A DNA stretch of 64,000 bases, from positions 434,001-498,000 of the forward strand of contig NZ_OUMZ01000006.1 in the NCBI RefSeq assembly GCF_900327775.1. The letters run 5' to 3'. Made by a program: the position numbers and the translations under genes. Shown in pieces: positions 47,176-55,214 of the stretch. Under the pieces are notes generated by a model, which was not told where the DNA came from, ran no database searches, and saw nothing but the letters and a program-made list of their open reading frames with translations. Position 1 is the stretch's first letter. The number at the start of each line of letters is the position of its first letter. The stretch is from Roseovarius sp. EL26. GTDB lineage: Bacteria > Pseudomonadota > Alphaproteobacteria > Rhodobacterales > Rhodobacteraceae.

Positions 47176-48462
47176 TTACTTGCCTGCAGCAAGCACTTCT
47201 TCAACGGTACGCAGGCCGGTTGTGGGGGCTTGAACCAGCACGGACATGTTGCCGGGCTTGTGCTCGTTGTTGCGCATTTTGACGTGAGCCGCTGGGATTT
47301 CATCCCATGGGAAAACCTCGGACATGCACGGATTTAGGCGCCCTTCGACCATCAACTGATTTGCAGCTGAAGCTTGCTTGAGGTGGGCGAAGTGGCTGCC
47401 TTGGATGCGCTTTTGATGCATCCAAACATAGCGCGCGTCCATGGTCAGGTTGTAGCCAGTGGTACCGGCGCAGATCACGACCATACCACCCTTTTTCACA
47501 ATAAAGGTTGAAACCGGCATTGTAGATTCACCGGGGTGTTCAAACACCATATCGACGTTCACGCCTTTGCCGGTGATGTCCCAGATTGCCTTGCCGAACT
47601 TGCGAACTTCTTTGAACCAGTCGTTATATTCTGGCGTGTTCACGGTGGGTAGCTGACCCCAGCAGTTGAAGTCCTTGCGGTTCAGAACGCCCTTGGCACC
47701 CAGACCCATGACAAAGTCACGTTTATCTTCGTCACTGATCACACCAATGGCATTGGCTCCGGCCGCTGTGGCCAGCTGGATCGCGTAGGAGCCCAGACCA
47801 CCCGACGCACCCCAAACCAGAACGTTTTGCCCAGGTTTGATTTCGTGTGGATGGTGACCAAACAGCATGCGGTAGGCTGTGGCAAGTGTCAGCGTGTAGC
47901 AGGCGGATTCTTCCCAAGTTAGGTGCTTGGGGCGTGGCATCAATTGCTGCGACTGCACATTGGTGAACTGTGCAAAGGACCCGTCTGGAGTTTCATAGCC
48001 CCAAATCCGCTGGCTGTTTGAATGCATCGGGTCGCCACCGTTGCAGTGTTCGTCTTCGCCATCGTCCTGGTTGCAGTGAATGACCACCTCATCACCTACC
48101 TTCCAGCGGGTGACTTTGTCGCCAACCGCCCAGACCACACCTGAAGCGTCGGACCCCGCGATGTGGAATTCAGCTTTGTGAACGTCAAACGGGCTGATTG
48201 GGATGCCGAGACCGGCCCAAACGCCATTGTAGTTCACACCAGCGGCCATCACCAGAACCAGCACTTCGTGGCTGTCGAGTTTTGGCACATCGACGACTTC
48301 AAGCTGCATTGCCTGATCGGGTTCGCCATGGCGTTCACGACGGATCGCCCATGCGTACATTTTCTTTGGAACATAACCTAATGGGGGCAGTTCGCCGACC
48401 TCGTATAGGTCTTTCTCGGGGGCATCGTAGGGCGCGATGCCGTTTTCGGTGTCCAGAGCCAT
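47176..48462 (-). CDS. ccr: Crotonyl-CoA carboxylase/reductase
   Basis: Key enzyme of the ethylmalonyl-CoA pathway: it reductively carboxylates crotonyl-CoA with NADPH and CO2 to ethylmalonyl-CoA. I start at the ATG at 48462 (MALDTENGIAPYDAPEKDLY), which has GGAGG 6 bases upstream on the complement; an in-frame upstream ATG lacks this. The 428-residue MDR-family protein shows the N-terminal KKMYAWAIRRERHGEP, the active-site AAGVNYNGVWAGLG, NADPH-binding WGASGGLGSYAIQLA and FEHPGEST with the glutamate and histidine of the CO2 pocket. It lies 137 bp after a PlsB-like gene on the same strand. Ecm, the later step, is at 51.7 kb. Confidence 0.96.
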   Translation of the reverse strand: MALDTENGIAPYDAPEKDLYEVGELPPLGYVPKKMYAWAIRRERHGEPDQAMQLEVVDVPKLDSHEVLVLVMAAGVNYNGVWAGLGIPISPFDVHKAEFHIAGSDASGVVWAVGDKVTRWKVGDEVVIHCNQDDGEDEHCNGGDPMHSNSQRIWGYETPDGSFAQFTNVQSQQLMPRPKHLTWEESACYTLTLATAYRMLFGHHPHEIKPGQNVLVWGASGGLGSYAIQLATAAGANAIGVISDEDKRDFVMGLGAKGVLNRKDFNCWGQLPTVNTPEYNDWFKEVRKFGKAIWDITGKGVNVDMVFEHPGESTMPVSTFIVKKGGMVVICAGTTGYNLTMDARYVWMHQKRIQGSHFAHLKQASAANQLMVEGRLNPCMSEVFPWDEIPAAHVKMRNNEHKPGNMSVLVQAPTTGLRTVEEVLAAGK

Positions 48463-48598
48463 GGGCGGGCCTCCTAAAACTTGGGTTTCGCCGCGATGCA
48501 GAATCGCGTTTCTGCTCATGGAATATAATTGCTTGCGCAACAATGCAATGCCTGGAATGTCAGTTTTGTAATTTTATAACTTCGCGAGTGCAGAAAGA

Positions 48599-49975
48599 TT
48601 AGTCAATTTTGCTGCGGTCGCAAAATAGATGGGCGATGGAATTGGCGTAAAATCGAACAATTTCTTGTTCTTCCTTCACAATTTCATAGGTTCCATCAGC
48701 CTCGCGGATGAGCTCACGTTTCAGTAGATTTCTGACGCCAACCGTGACGCCGTACCGCTGATCATCTCTTGGAACGTGGACATGTGCATCTGGGAGGTGT
48801 TTGATCATCTCGCCAACGGAAATTTCCAGATCTTCACGGCTGATAGGTGCGTCCGACTGAATCATCGCCCGCGCCACGAGTGGCACAGGCAGAACCGGGA
48901 CCTCTTGTCCAATTTTATCCATCAAAAGCGCGCCGAGCGCATCAACCGTCGCACCTGAGTTTTCCTGCTCAAATTTGTTCAACGATACAGGTGCGCCAAA
49001 GCTTGCCGCCGCATAGCCGTGTCTGTGATACTTTCCACGCAAACGCAGCCAGATTTGTTTAAAAATGAACCTAGTGACAACACTGATCCGCGCCGGAAAG
49101 CGTCGTTCGCCTTTTTGCCCTGCGGCGACAAGAACACGATCCTCGAATACCCGATCATAGTTCAAGGCAACCGGAACAAAGACCACATCTTTTGAATTTT
49201 CGGTCCTATCATCGACGATGTATTTCAATATACCCAGCTTTGGTGAGGCGAGGTCGCCAGTGAGGCTTAAACCACCTTCGGGAAATACAGCTTGCGCGAC
49301 ACCAGCTTCGGTTGCCATGCGTACATAGCGCGCAAGCACTTTGCGATAGAGCGCATTGCGTGATTTGCGCCGGATGAAATAGGCCCCCATAGCCCTGATC
49401 AGGCGCGATAAGGGCCAGACGCGGGCCCATTCCCCGACGGCATAGCTGAGGGCGGAACGGTCTGCGGCCAACCAGGTGACTAGTACATAATCCATGTTAC
49501 TGCGATGGTTCATGACAAAGACAATCGTGGCGTCTTTGTCGACATTGCGCAGGGCGGATTCATCAAAGTTGCCGACTCTGACCCTGTACAGAGACTGGCT
49601 TAGCCAGCGGGTCAATCTGATCGCAAATCCAAAATAGGCGGTGGCGCTGAAAGACGGAACAATTTCGCGTGCATACCTGCGCGCCATTTCAAAGGCGACA
49701 TTTTCCGGTACGCCTTCTGTTTTGGCATGCTCTGCAATCGCAAGATTGACCTCGGGATCGTAAATCAGCCGCTGTATCATGTCGTAGCGGCGCGCCAGTT
49801 TGAATGGTTCAATCGGGCGTTCGAGGCGTTCATTTAGGCGCGCCACTGCGCGCTCCATCCGGCGTCGAAAAAACCAGCGTACTGAAGGGAACAAGAAGTG
49901 CGATGCAAAGGTTACAACTGCGAACAACAGGATCAGCACGAAAAGCCATAGCGGCAGTTCTATCGCCTGTGTCAT
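48599..49975 (-). CDS. PlsB-like glycerol-3-phosphate acyltransferase (short form)
   Basis: Lipid acyltransferase of the PlsC/PlsB superfamily, 458 residues, with one N-terminal membrane helix (about 8-30). The catalytic HX4D motif is in FVMNHRSNMDY, followed by GAYFIRRKSRN (motif II), the substrate-binding FPEGGLS (motif III) and a proline-containing motif IV region (FVPVALNYDRVFE). This matches the region organisation of PlsB, but at 458 residues it is much shorter than the roughly 800-residue enterobacterial enzyme. Its probable role is the first or second acylation of phospholipid synthesis. It lies upstream of ccr in the same direction. Confidence 0.87.
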   Translation of the reverse strand: MTQAIELPLWLFVLILLFAVVTFASHFLFPSVRWFFRRRMERAVARLNERLERPIEPFKLARRYDMIQRLIYDPEVNLAIAEHAKTEGVPENVAFEMARRYAREIVPSFSATAYFGFAIRLTRWLSQSLYRVRVGNFDESALRNVDKDATIVFVMNHRSNMDYVLVTWLAADRSALSYAVGEWARVWPLSRLIRAMGAYFIRRKSRNALYRKVLARYVRMATEAGVAQAVFPEGGLSLTGDLASPKLGILKYIVDDRTENSKDVVFVPVALNYDRVFEDRVLVAAGQKGERRFPARISVVTRFIFKQIWLRLRGKYHRHGYAAASFGAPVSLNKFEQENSGATVDALGALLMDKIGQEVPVLPVPLVARAMIQSDAPISREDLEISVGEMIKHLPDAHVHVPRDDQRYGVTVGVRNLLKRELIREADGTYEIVKEEQEIVRFYANSIAHLFCDRSKID

Positions 49976-50131
49976 GTCGTTGTTCCCTTTGATCTAGTTG
50001 CGTGATCCACGGTTTTTAGAGTTCCCTGTTCTGAATGGCACCCGATTTCATACAGTCAGACAATTTTAAGCGCATGAAACGCATTTTGTCAGATGCTTGC
50101 GTGCTGATAGGGGCGCACCAATATACAGATT

Positions 50132-50731
50132 ATGGCAAACGTCCAGATCATTGAAGGATTTCATGAAGCCGACAGGCCACTCGCTGCGCGGCTGTATTGG
50201 CAGGCGTTTCGTGAAAAGTTGGGGTTTGTAATGGCTCCTGATGAGAAAGCGTTACGCTTTTTGGAGTATGTTTTAGACCCTGCGTTTGCCTTGAGCGCAT
50301 ACGACAGTACAGGGGAACTGCTGGGGTTGGCGGGGTATAAGACGGAAAAAGGCGCTATGGTCGGCGGCAGTTTTAGCGTGTTGGCGCAGATTTACGGCGG
50401 ATTCGGGGCTTTGTGGCGGGCGGGGATGTTGTCTGTTCTCGAACGTGAGGTGGAGGCGGGTGTTTTATTGATGGATGGCATATTCGTCGCCGAATGCGCC
50501 AGAGGCAAAGGAGTTGGGAGCCAACTCCTTTGCTGCATTAAGGAAAAGGCATGTGTGTCAAATTTGCAATCGGTGCGCCTTGATGTGATTGATGCAAATC
50601 CGCGTGCTAGGGCGTTGTATGAACGACATGGATTTGTTGCCCGTAAGACTGAATATCTTGGCCTTTTGTGCTATTTGTATGGGTTTCGATCAAGCACAGA
50701 AATGCACTGCCCTACGTCATTAAGTGGGTGA
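50132..50731 (+). CDS. GNAT family N-acetyltransferase
   Basis: A 199-residue protein with a GNAT fold: the acetyl-CoA-binding segment is MDGIFVAECARGKGVGSQLLCCIKEKA at about 116-142, followed by VRLDVIDANPRARALYERHGF. The N-terminal half (about 1-100) has no motif. There is no clear ribosome site before ATG 50132. The acceptor substrate is unknown. It is divergent from the acyltransferase over 156 bp. Confidence 0.87.
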   Translation: MANVQIIEGFHEADRPLAARLYWQAFREKLGFVMAPDEKALRFLEYVLDPAFALSAYDSTGELLGLAGYKTEKGAMVGGSFSVLAQIYGGFGALWRAGMLSVLEREVEAGVLLMDGIFVAECARGKGVGSQLLCCIKEKACVSNLQSVRLDVIDANPRARALYERHGFVARKTEYLGLLCYLYGFRSSTEMHCPTSLSG

Positions 50732-50930
50732 TATGGGAAACAATGATGCCCAATGCGGGAAATTGAATTCGATTGCGGCTCACATTTTGGTGAAATTGTG
50801 GTGAAATCTTGCGCTATTCGCCATGATGTGCAATAAGAAAGCATGAAATATGCCATCTGAGAGTGCGATTCTGGCGCGCGCTCAACGTGCATGATTATGA
50901 AACACGTAACGATTACTCGGAGTAAATGAA

Positions 50931-51506
50931 ATGAAGAGAACTCTTTTAGCGACGACTGCCATTGTTGCGTTATCAGCTAGTGGGGCACATGCATCGCTTA
51001 CTGGTTATACATCTGGTCCTGATGCGTCATTTTTCCCAATTAGCTTTTTCTTTGATAATTCTGGCGCAGACGTCCTGAACTTATCTATTGATGGGGCAAC
51101 AGCTGATGCTGGCACCGTTGTGTGGGATACCATCGGTACAGTTGGTGGTACCGCAATCGTTGGTGGCACTGCAGGCGTCGATACATCATTAGTAAGCTTT
51201 TCGTTTGGTGCAGGTGATTTTGCTTCAGGTGATACATTTAGCCTTTCATCCCTTGATCCTGACTTTACCGGTTTGCCAAGCTCTGGAGTCAGCATCTTTG
51301 AACTGATTGGTGTATCAGTTTCGGCTTCATTCTCGGACTCGTCCACCTTTTTTGGGACGTTTGTTGACGATCCAGCAGATGGCGCCGGTCTGGTCCTCAA
51401 AGGCGAGACAATCGGCGCTGTGCCATTGCCCGCTGGGCTGCCTTTGATGTTGGCTGGTTTGGGTGCATTGGGCATCGCATCGCGCCGTCGTCGCAACAAC
51501 GCCTGA
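50931..51506 (+). CDS. VPLPA-CTERM sorting domain-containing exported protein
   Basis: A second surface-type protein, 191 residues. It has a signal peptide (MKRTLLATTAIVALSASGAHA), a Ser/Thr/Gly/Asp-rich beta-type body without cysteines, and a C-terminal sorting signal VPLPAGLPLMLAGLGALGIA followed by SRRRRNNA. The tripartite PLPA-helix-basic end is the VPLPA-CTERM signature recognised by an exosortase-like system; no exosortase gene is in the window. A GGAGT ribosome site is visible. The upstream 199 bp carries no other gene. A terminator follows. Confidence 0.9.
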   Translation: MKRTLLATTAIVALSASGAHASLTGYTSGPDASFFPISFFFDNSGADVLNLSIDGATADAGTVVWDTIGTVGGTAIVGGTAGVDTSLVSFSFGAGDFASGDTFSLSSLDPDFTGLPSSGVSIFELIGVSVSASFSDSSTFFGTFVDDPADGAGLVLKGETIGAVPLPAGLPLMLAGLGALGIASRRRRNNA

Positions 51507-51531
51507 TTTTATCTGGCATGATTGAATTTTG

Positions 51532-51560
51532 CAGCCGCCTTCGGGCGGCTGTTTGTTTTT
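51532..51560 (+). terminator. Terminator of the second VPLPA-CTERM gene
   Basis: CAGCCGCC (51532-51539) and GGCGGCTG (51544-51551) are perfect complements around a TTCG tetraloop, followed by TTTGTTTTT. Confidence 0.9.
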
Positions 51561-51565
51561 GTGCG

Positions 51566-51580
51566 TGCTGCATTGCAGCA
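51566..51580. promoter_or_regulatory. Perfect 15-bp palindrome upstream of ecm
   Basis: TGCTGCATTGCAGCA is a perfect dyad (7-bp arms, 1-base centre), directly after the preceding terminator and 82 bp before the ecm start. A TTGACA element begins two bases later (51583-51588) with TAATAT at 51604-51609 (spacing 15). It is a candidate operator for the ecm promoter. Confidence 0.55.
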
Positions 51581-51661
51581 TGTTGACAGGGATCGATCAT
51601 TTCTAATATCTGTTTCGGAACGCAATAATGTTTCAAGTTAGATTCGGATTGGAGATCTCAA

Positions 51662-53641
51662 ATGTCGCAAGCACAGCAAGATATTCAGAAAGACCGCCCT
51701 TGGCTGATCCGGACCTATGCGGGGCATTCTACAGCTAAGGCGTCAAATGCGCTTTATCGATCTAACCTTGCTAAGGGGCAAACCGGGCTTTCGGTGGCTT
51801 TTGATTTACCAACCCAGACGGGGTATGACAGCGATCACGTGCTGGCACGTGGCGAGGTCGGCAAAGTTGGTGTTCCGGTTTCACATCTGGGTGACATGCG
51901 AACGTTGTTTTCAGATATCCCCCTAGAGCAGATGAACACCTCGATGACGATTAATGCGACGGCACCTTGGCTGTTGGCGTTATATATCGCAACGGCTGAG
52001 GAACAGGGTGCTGATGTGACCAAGCTGCAGGGCACTGTTCAGAATGATCTGATCAAAGAATATCTGTCGCGCGGCACTTATATTTGCCCGCCAAAGCCCA
52101 GCCTCAAGATGATCGGCGATGTGGCAGAATATTGCTATACCAATGTGCCAAAATGGAATCCGATGAATGTCTGTTCCTATCATCTGCAAGAGGCGGGTGC
52201 GACGCCTGAACAAGAATTGTCCTTTGCACTGGCCACCGCGATTGCCGTTCTTGATGAGCTGAAACCACGTGTCCCGGCCGAGGACTTCCCAGCGTTAGCC
52301 GGGCGCATTTCCTTCTTTGTAAACGCGGGCATCCGGTTTGTGACAGAGATGTGCAAAATGCGTGCCTTTGTTGATCTTTGGGATGAAATTTTGGAAACCC
52401 GATATGGCGTGGAAAATCCGAAGTACCGCCGCTTCCGTTACGGCGTGCAGGTGAACTCGCTTGGTCTGACAGAACAGCAGCCGGAAAATAACGTTTACCG
52501 TATTCTGATCGAAATGCTGGCCGTGACGCTCAGCAAAAAGGCCCGAGCCCGTGCTGTGCAATTGCCTGCGTGGAACGAGGCGCTGGGCCTGCCACGGCCG
52601 TGGGATCAGCAGTGGTCAATGCGGATGCAGCAAATTCTGGCGTATGAGACGGACCTGTTGGAATTTGATGACCTGTTTGAAGGCAACCCGGCCGTTGATC
52701 GCAAAGTTGAGGCGCTGAAAGATGGCGCGCGCCATGAATTGGCCAATCTTGAGGGCATGGGCGGCGCGATCGGCTCAATCGAATATATGAAATCACGTTT
52801 GGTCGACAGCAATGCCGACCGCCTGAACCGGATTGAAAAGAACGAAACTGTTGTGGTCGGCGTGAACAAATGGACCGAAGGAGAACCCAGCCCGTTGATG
52901 ACTGGCGATGGCGGCATCATGGTGGTCGACCCCGCGGTCGAGGTCGAACAGATTGAACGTTTGAACGCTTGGCGGTCTGAGCGAGATGCAGATGCGGTTA
53001 AATCTGCGTTGGCTAATCTGCGCGCAGCGGCTCAGAAGGGGGCGAATGTCATGCCAGCCTCTATAGCGGCAGCTAAAGCTGGGGTCACAACCGGCGAATG
53101 GGCTGCGCAGATGCGTACGGTACATGGCGAGTATCGCGGTCCAACTGGTGTGTCGGGCAGTCCGTCGAACAAAACTGAAGGACTGGATGAAATTCGTGAT
53201 GCCGTTGATGCGGCCAGTGACCGTCTTGGTCGCCGTTTGAAGTTCTTGATCGGCAAGCCGGGGTTGGATGGTCACTCCAACGGCGCAGAGCAAATTGCCT
53301 TTCGCGCCCGTGATTGTGGGATGGACATAGGATATGAGGGAATTCGCCTCACGCCAGAGGAAATCGTGAATGCCGCGCTGGAAGACAAAGCCCATGTGGT
53401 TGGATTATCAATCCTGTCTGGCTCGCATATTCCATTGGTTGAGGAATTGATGCAACGCATGCGCGAGGCAGATTTAGCTGATACGCCAGTCATCGTTGGT
53501 GGTATCATTCCGGATGAGGATGCCAAGCGTTTGCGAGAGCTTGGTGTGGCGAGGGTTTATACGCCGAAGGATTTTGAACTCAACACGATCATGATGGATG
53601 TCGTGGCATTGGCTGATCCAAAGGCCGTCGCCGCTGAATAA
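51662..53641 (+). CDS. ecm: Ethylmalonyl-CoA mutase (methylmalonyl-CoA mutase family)
   Basis: Adenosylcobalamin-dependent mutase converting (2R)-ethylmalonyl-CoA to (2S)-methylsuccinyl-CoA, a signature step of the ethylmalonyl-CoA pathway. The 659-residue single-chain protein is shorter than typical methylmalonyl-CoA mutases (about 710-750), fitting Ecm. The N-terminal TIM barrel (about 1-500) shows RTYAGHSTAKASNALY and GLSVAFDLPTQTGYDSDH; the C-terminal B12-binding domain has the base-off motif GLDGHSNGAEQIA near 530 and GLSILSGSH and VGGIIPDED later. A GGAG ribosome site precedes ATG 51662. The presence of ccr nearby makes Ecm the best name. Confidence 0.92.
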   Translation: MSQAQQDIQKDRPWLIRTYAGHSTAKASNALYRSNLAKGQTGLSVAFDLPTQTGYDSDHVLARGEVGKVGVPVSHLGDMRTLFSDIPLEQMNTSMTINATAPWLLALYIATAEEQGADVTKLQGTVQNDLIKEYLSRGTYICPPKPSLKMIGDVAEYCYTNVPKWNPMNVCSYHLQEAGATPEQELSFALATAIAVLDELKPRVPAEDFPALAGRISFFVNAGIRFVTEMCKMRAFVDLWDEILETRYGVENPKYRRFRYGVQVNSLGLTEQQPENNVYRILIEMLAVTLSKKARARAVQLPAWNEALGLPRPWDQQWSMRMQQILAYETDLLEFDDLFEGNPAVDRKVEALKDGARHELANLEGMGGAIGSIEYMKSRLVDSNADRLNRIEKNETVVVGVNKWTEGEPSPLMTGDGGIMVVDPAVEVEQIERLNAWRSERDADAVKSALANLRAAAQKGANVMPASIAAAKAGVTTGEWAAQMRTVHGEYRGPTGVSGSPSNKTEGLDEIRDAVDAASDRLGRRLKFLIGKPGLDGHSNGAEQIAFRARDCGMDIGYEGIRLTPEEIVNAALEDKAHVVGLSILSGSHIPLVEELMQRMREADLADTPVIVGGIIPDEDAKRLRELGVARVYTPKDFELNTIMMDVVALADPKAVAAE

Positions 53642-53707
53642 CGCCTCTGGTTCTTTTTGCAGGACAGGCTAAGATTAAGATAAACTGTCCTGCCAGAAAG
53701 AATAGCT

Positions 53708-54154
53708 ATGTCTGAAACCTTGACTATCCGCCCGATTGAATCTGGTGACAAAGATGCATGGCGCGTGCTTTGGACCGCCTATCTTGAATTTTATGAAAGC
53801 AGTGTGTCGGACGCCGTTTATGATGCAACCTTTGATCGGCTTTTGTCCAAGGAGCATCCAGATCAAAACGGGTTTCTTGCGGTGCTGGGTGATACGCCTG
53901 TAGGGCTGGTGCATTATATTTATCACGCACACAATTGGCGACTTGATAAGGTTTGTTACCTTCAGGATCTTTATGCAGACCCGACCGTGCGTGGGCAGGG
54001 TATGGGCCGTAAATTGATCGAGGCAGTCTATGCACGTGCAGATACAGATGGTTGCCCATCGGTCTATTGGCTGACGCAGGATTTCAACGCTGAGGCCCGC
54101 AAGCTGTATGATCGGATTGCAAACCTGACGCCGTTTATCAAATACGCACGCTAA
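53708..54154 (+). CDS. GNAT family N-acetyltransferase
   Basis: A 148-residue protein with a complete GNAT fold: N-terminal strand TIRPIESGDKDAW, the acetyl-CoA-binding loop YADPTVRGQGMGRKLIEAVYARA at about 93-115, and YWLTQDFNAEARKLYDRIA at the C-terminus. It lies 66 bp after ecm. Its stop overlaps by 4 bp the end of the convergent DUF1989 gene. Substrate unknown. Confidence 0.88.
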   Translation: MSETLTIRPIESGDKDAWRVLWTAYLEFYESSVSDAVYDATFDRLLSKEHPDQNGFLAVLGDTPVGLVHYIYHAHNWRLDKVCYLQDLYADPTVRGQGMGRKLIEAVYARADTDGCPSVYWLTQDFNAEARKLYDRIANLTPFIKYAR

Positions 54155-54999
54155 ACCCAGCGTCCGTGACTGCGATCATAGCCGTTGCGGGCAGGACTTT
54201 GCCACTCGCCAAGAGCGCCCTCTGCTGGAGAGAAAACCTCAATCAGCATAGGGTAGCACGCGGCGCTATCGCTTGAATGCTCGGACGAACAATCACCTCC
54301 CGGGCAGGCAGACATTGCGCCCAATAGATTGATCTCAGCAAAGAACTCCAGGTAATCACCGGGACGAACGGGGCTGGCTTTCATAAAGTACTGGCCGGTG
54401 TCGCGGGTGAAGCCCGTGCACATGAAAACGTTAAGAACATCATGCACATGCGGCTCTGCTTCTTCCAACGACATACCCAGTTCATCCGCTAAAGCACGGG
54501 TCAGGTTTGAATGACAGCAATGATGGTATTGTGAACCGCTCAGCAGGTTGCCGGTGTAAGGGTCACAGCGGGTTCCGATCACATCGTGAACCGATCCGCC
54601 ATATTCATCAATGCCGTACCAACCAAGTGTGTCGTCAGTGATCGTGGCCATCGGGCGCATGCCGGGAAAGGATGTCCACATACGCTCGCCGGTAGTCAGA
54701 TGTGTGCCATGCAACGCGCGGGATTTTCCGGAATAGAATCGCTCTGAAATGTCATCGGCATTCCACAAGTTTAAGTCGCCAACCTGAGGTCCCTCGACCG
54801 ACGAAATACGAAAAAAGTGTCCAGCCTGTACGCGGAATGTGTCCGCCTCTCGGGGTTGGATCAGAACCTCATCCACTTTCGTCGCGGTGGAGCGGGCCGA
54901 CTGATAGAGTGCGAGGTCAGGTTCAGGCAGTGTCTCGTTCGGATAACAGATGACAGGTTTTACGGCGCGGCGTTCTGCGGCATCAATGGGCTGTGTCAT
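54151..54999 (-). CDS. DUF1989 (urea-carboxylase-associated type) protein
   Basis: A 282-residue protein of the DUF1989 family, known for association with urea carboxylase genes. I start at the ATG at 54999, with GAGGTG 5 bases upstream on the complement and a 4-bp overlap with the preceding small gene. Conserved parts include VQAGHFFRISSVEGPQVGDLNLWN, the SRALHGTHLTTGERMWTSFPG segment, GTRCDPYT, HHCCHSNLTRAL and the C-terminal LLGAMSACPGGDCS, with several His/Cys residues that may bind metal. The neighbours are a zinc-ribbon microprotein and a PLP enzyme rather than urea carboxylase genes. Function unknown; possibly an aminohydrolase-type step. Confidence 0.85.
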   Translation of the reverse strand: MTQPIDAAERRAVKPVICYPNETLPEPDLALYQSARSTATKVDEVLIQPREADTFRVQAGHFFRISSVEGPQVGDLNLWNADDISERFYSGKSRALHGTHLTTGERMWTSFPGMRPMATITDDTLGWYGIDEYGGSVHDVIGTRCDPYTGNLLSGSQYHHCCHSNLTRALADELGMSLEEAEPHVHDVLNVFMCTGFTRDTGQYFMKASPVRPGDYLEFFAEINLLGAMSACPGGDCSSEHSSDSAACYPMLIEVFSPAEGALGEWQSPARNGYDRSHGRWV

Positions 55000-55214
55000 G
55001 GGGCACCTCGGCGGCTTGACGGTTTCCTTGCGCAATCCAAAGGCGGTTTTGCGTTTGATGTAAAGACCTCGGCACCGCAGGTCATGCATTTATACTTGTA
55101 AGCGCCGGGCTGATTGTCCTTCCGATTTTCACGCCAACGACAGTTTCGCGTACGCCGGTTGGTGAACAACAACACAAGAATGAAGGCGGCCAACAATCCG
55201 ATGGGGATGATCAT
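54996..55214 (-). CDS. Small membrane protein with zinc-ribbon-like CxxC
   Basis: A 72-residue protein: an N-terminal membrane helix (MIIPIGLLAAFILVLLFTN) followed by a short basic region and CMTCGAEVFTSNAKPPLDCARKP, with a CxxC pair and a third cysteine 15 residues on, like a small zinc ribbon. It overlaps the upstream gene's stop and the downstream DUF1989 start by 4 bp each, so the three genes are translationally coupled. Family not recognised. Confidence 0.75.
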   Translation of the reverse strand: MIIPIGLLAAFILVLLFTNRRTRNCRWRENRKDNQPGAYKYKCMTCGAEVFTSNAKPPLDCARKPSSRRGAP

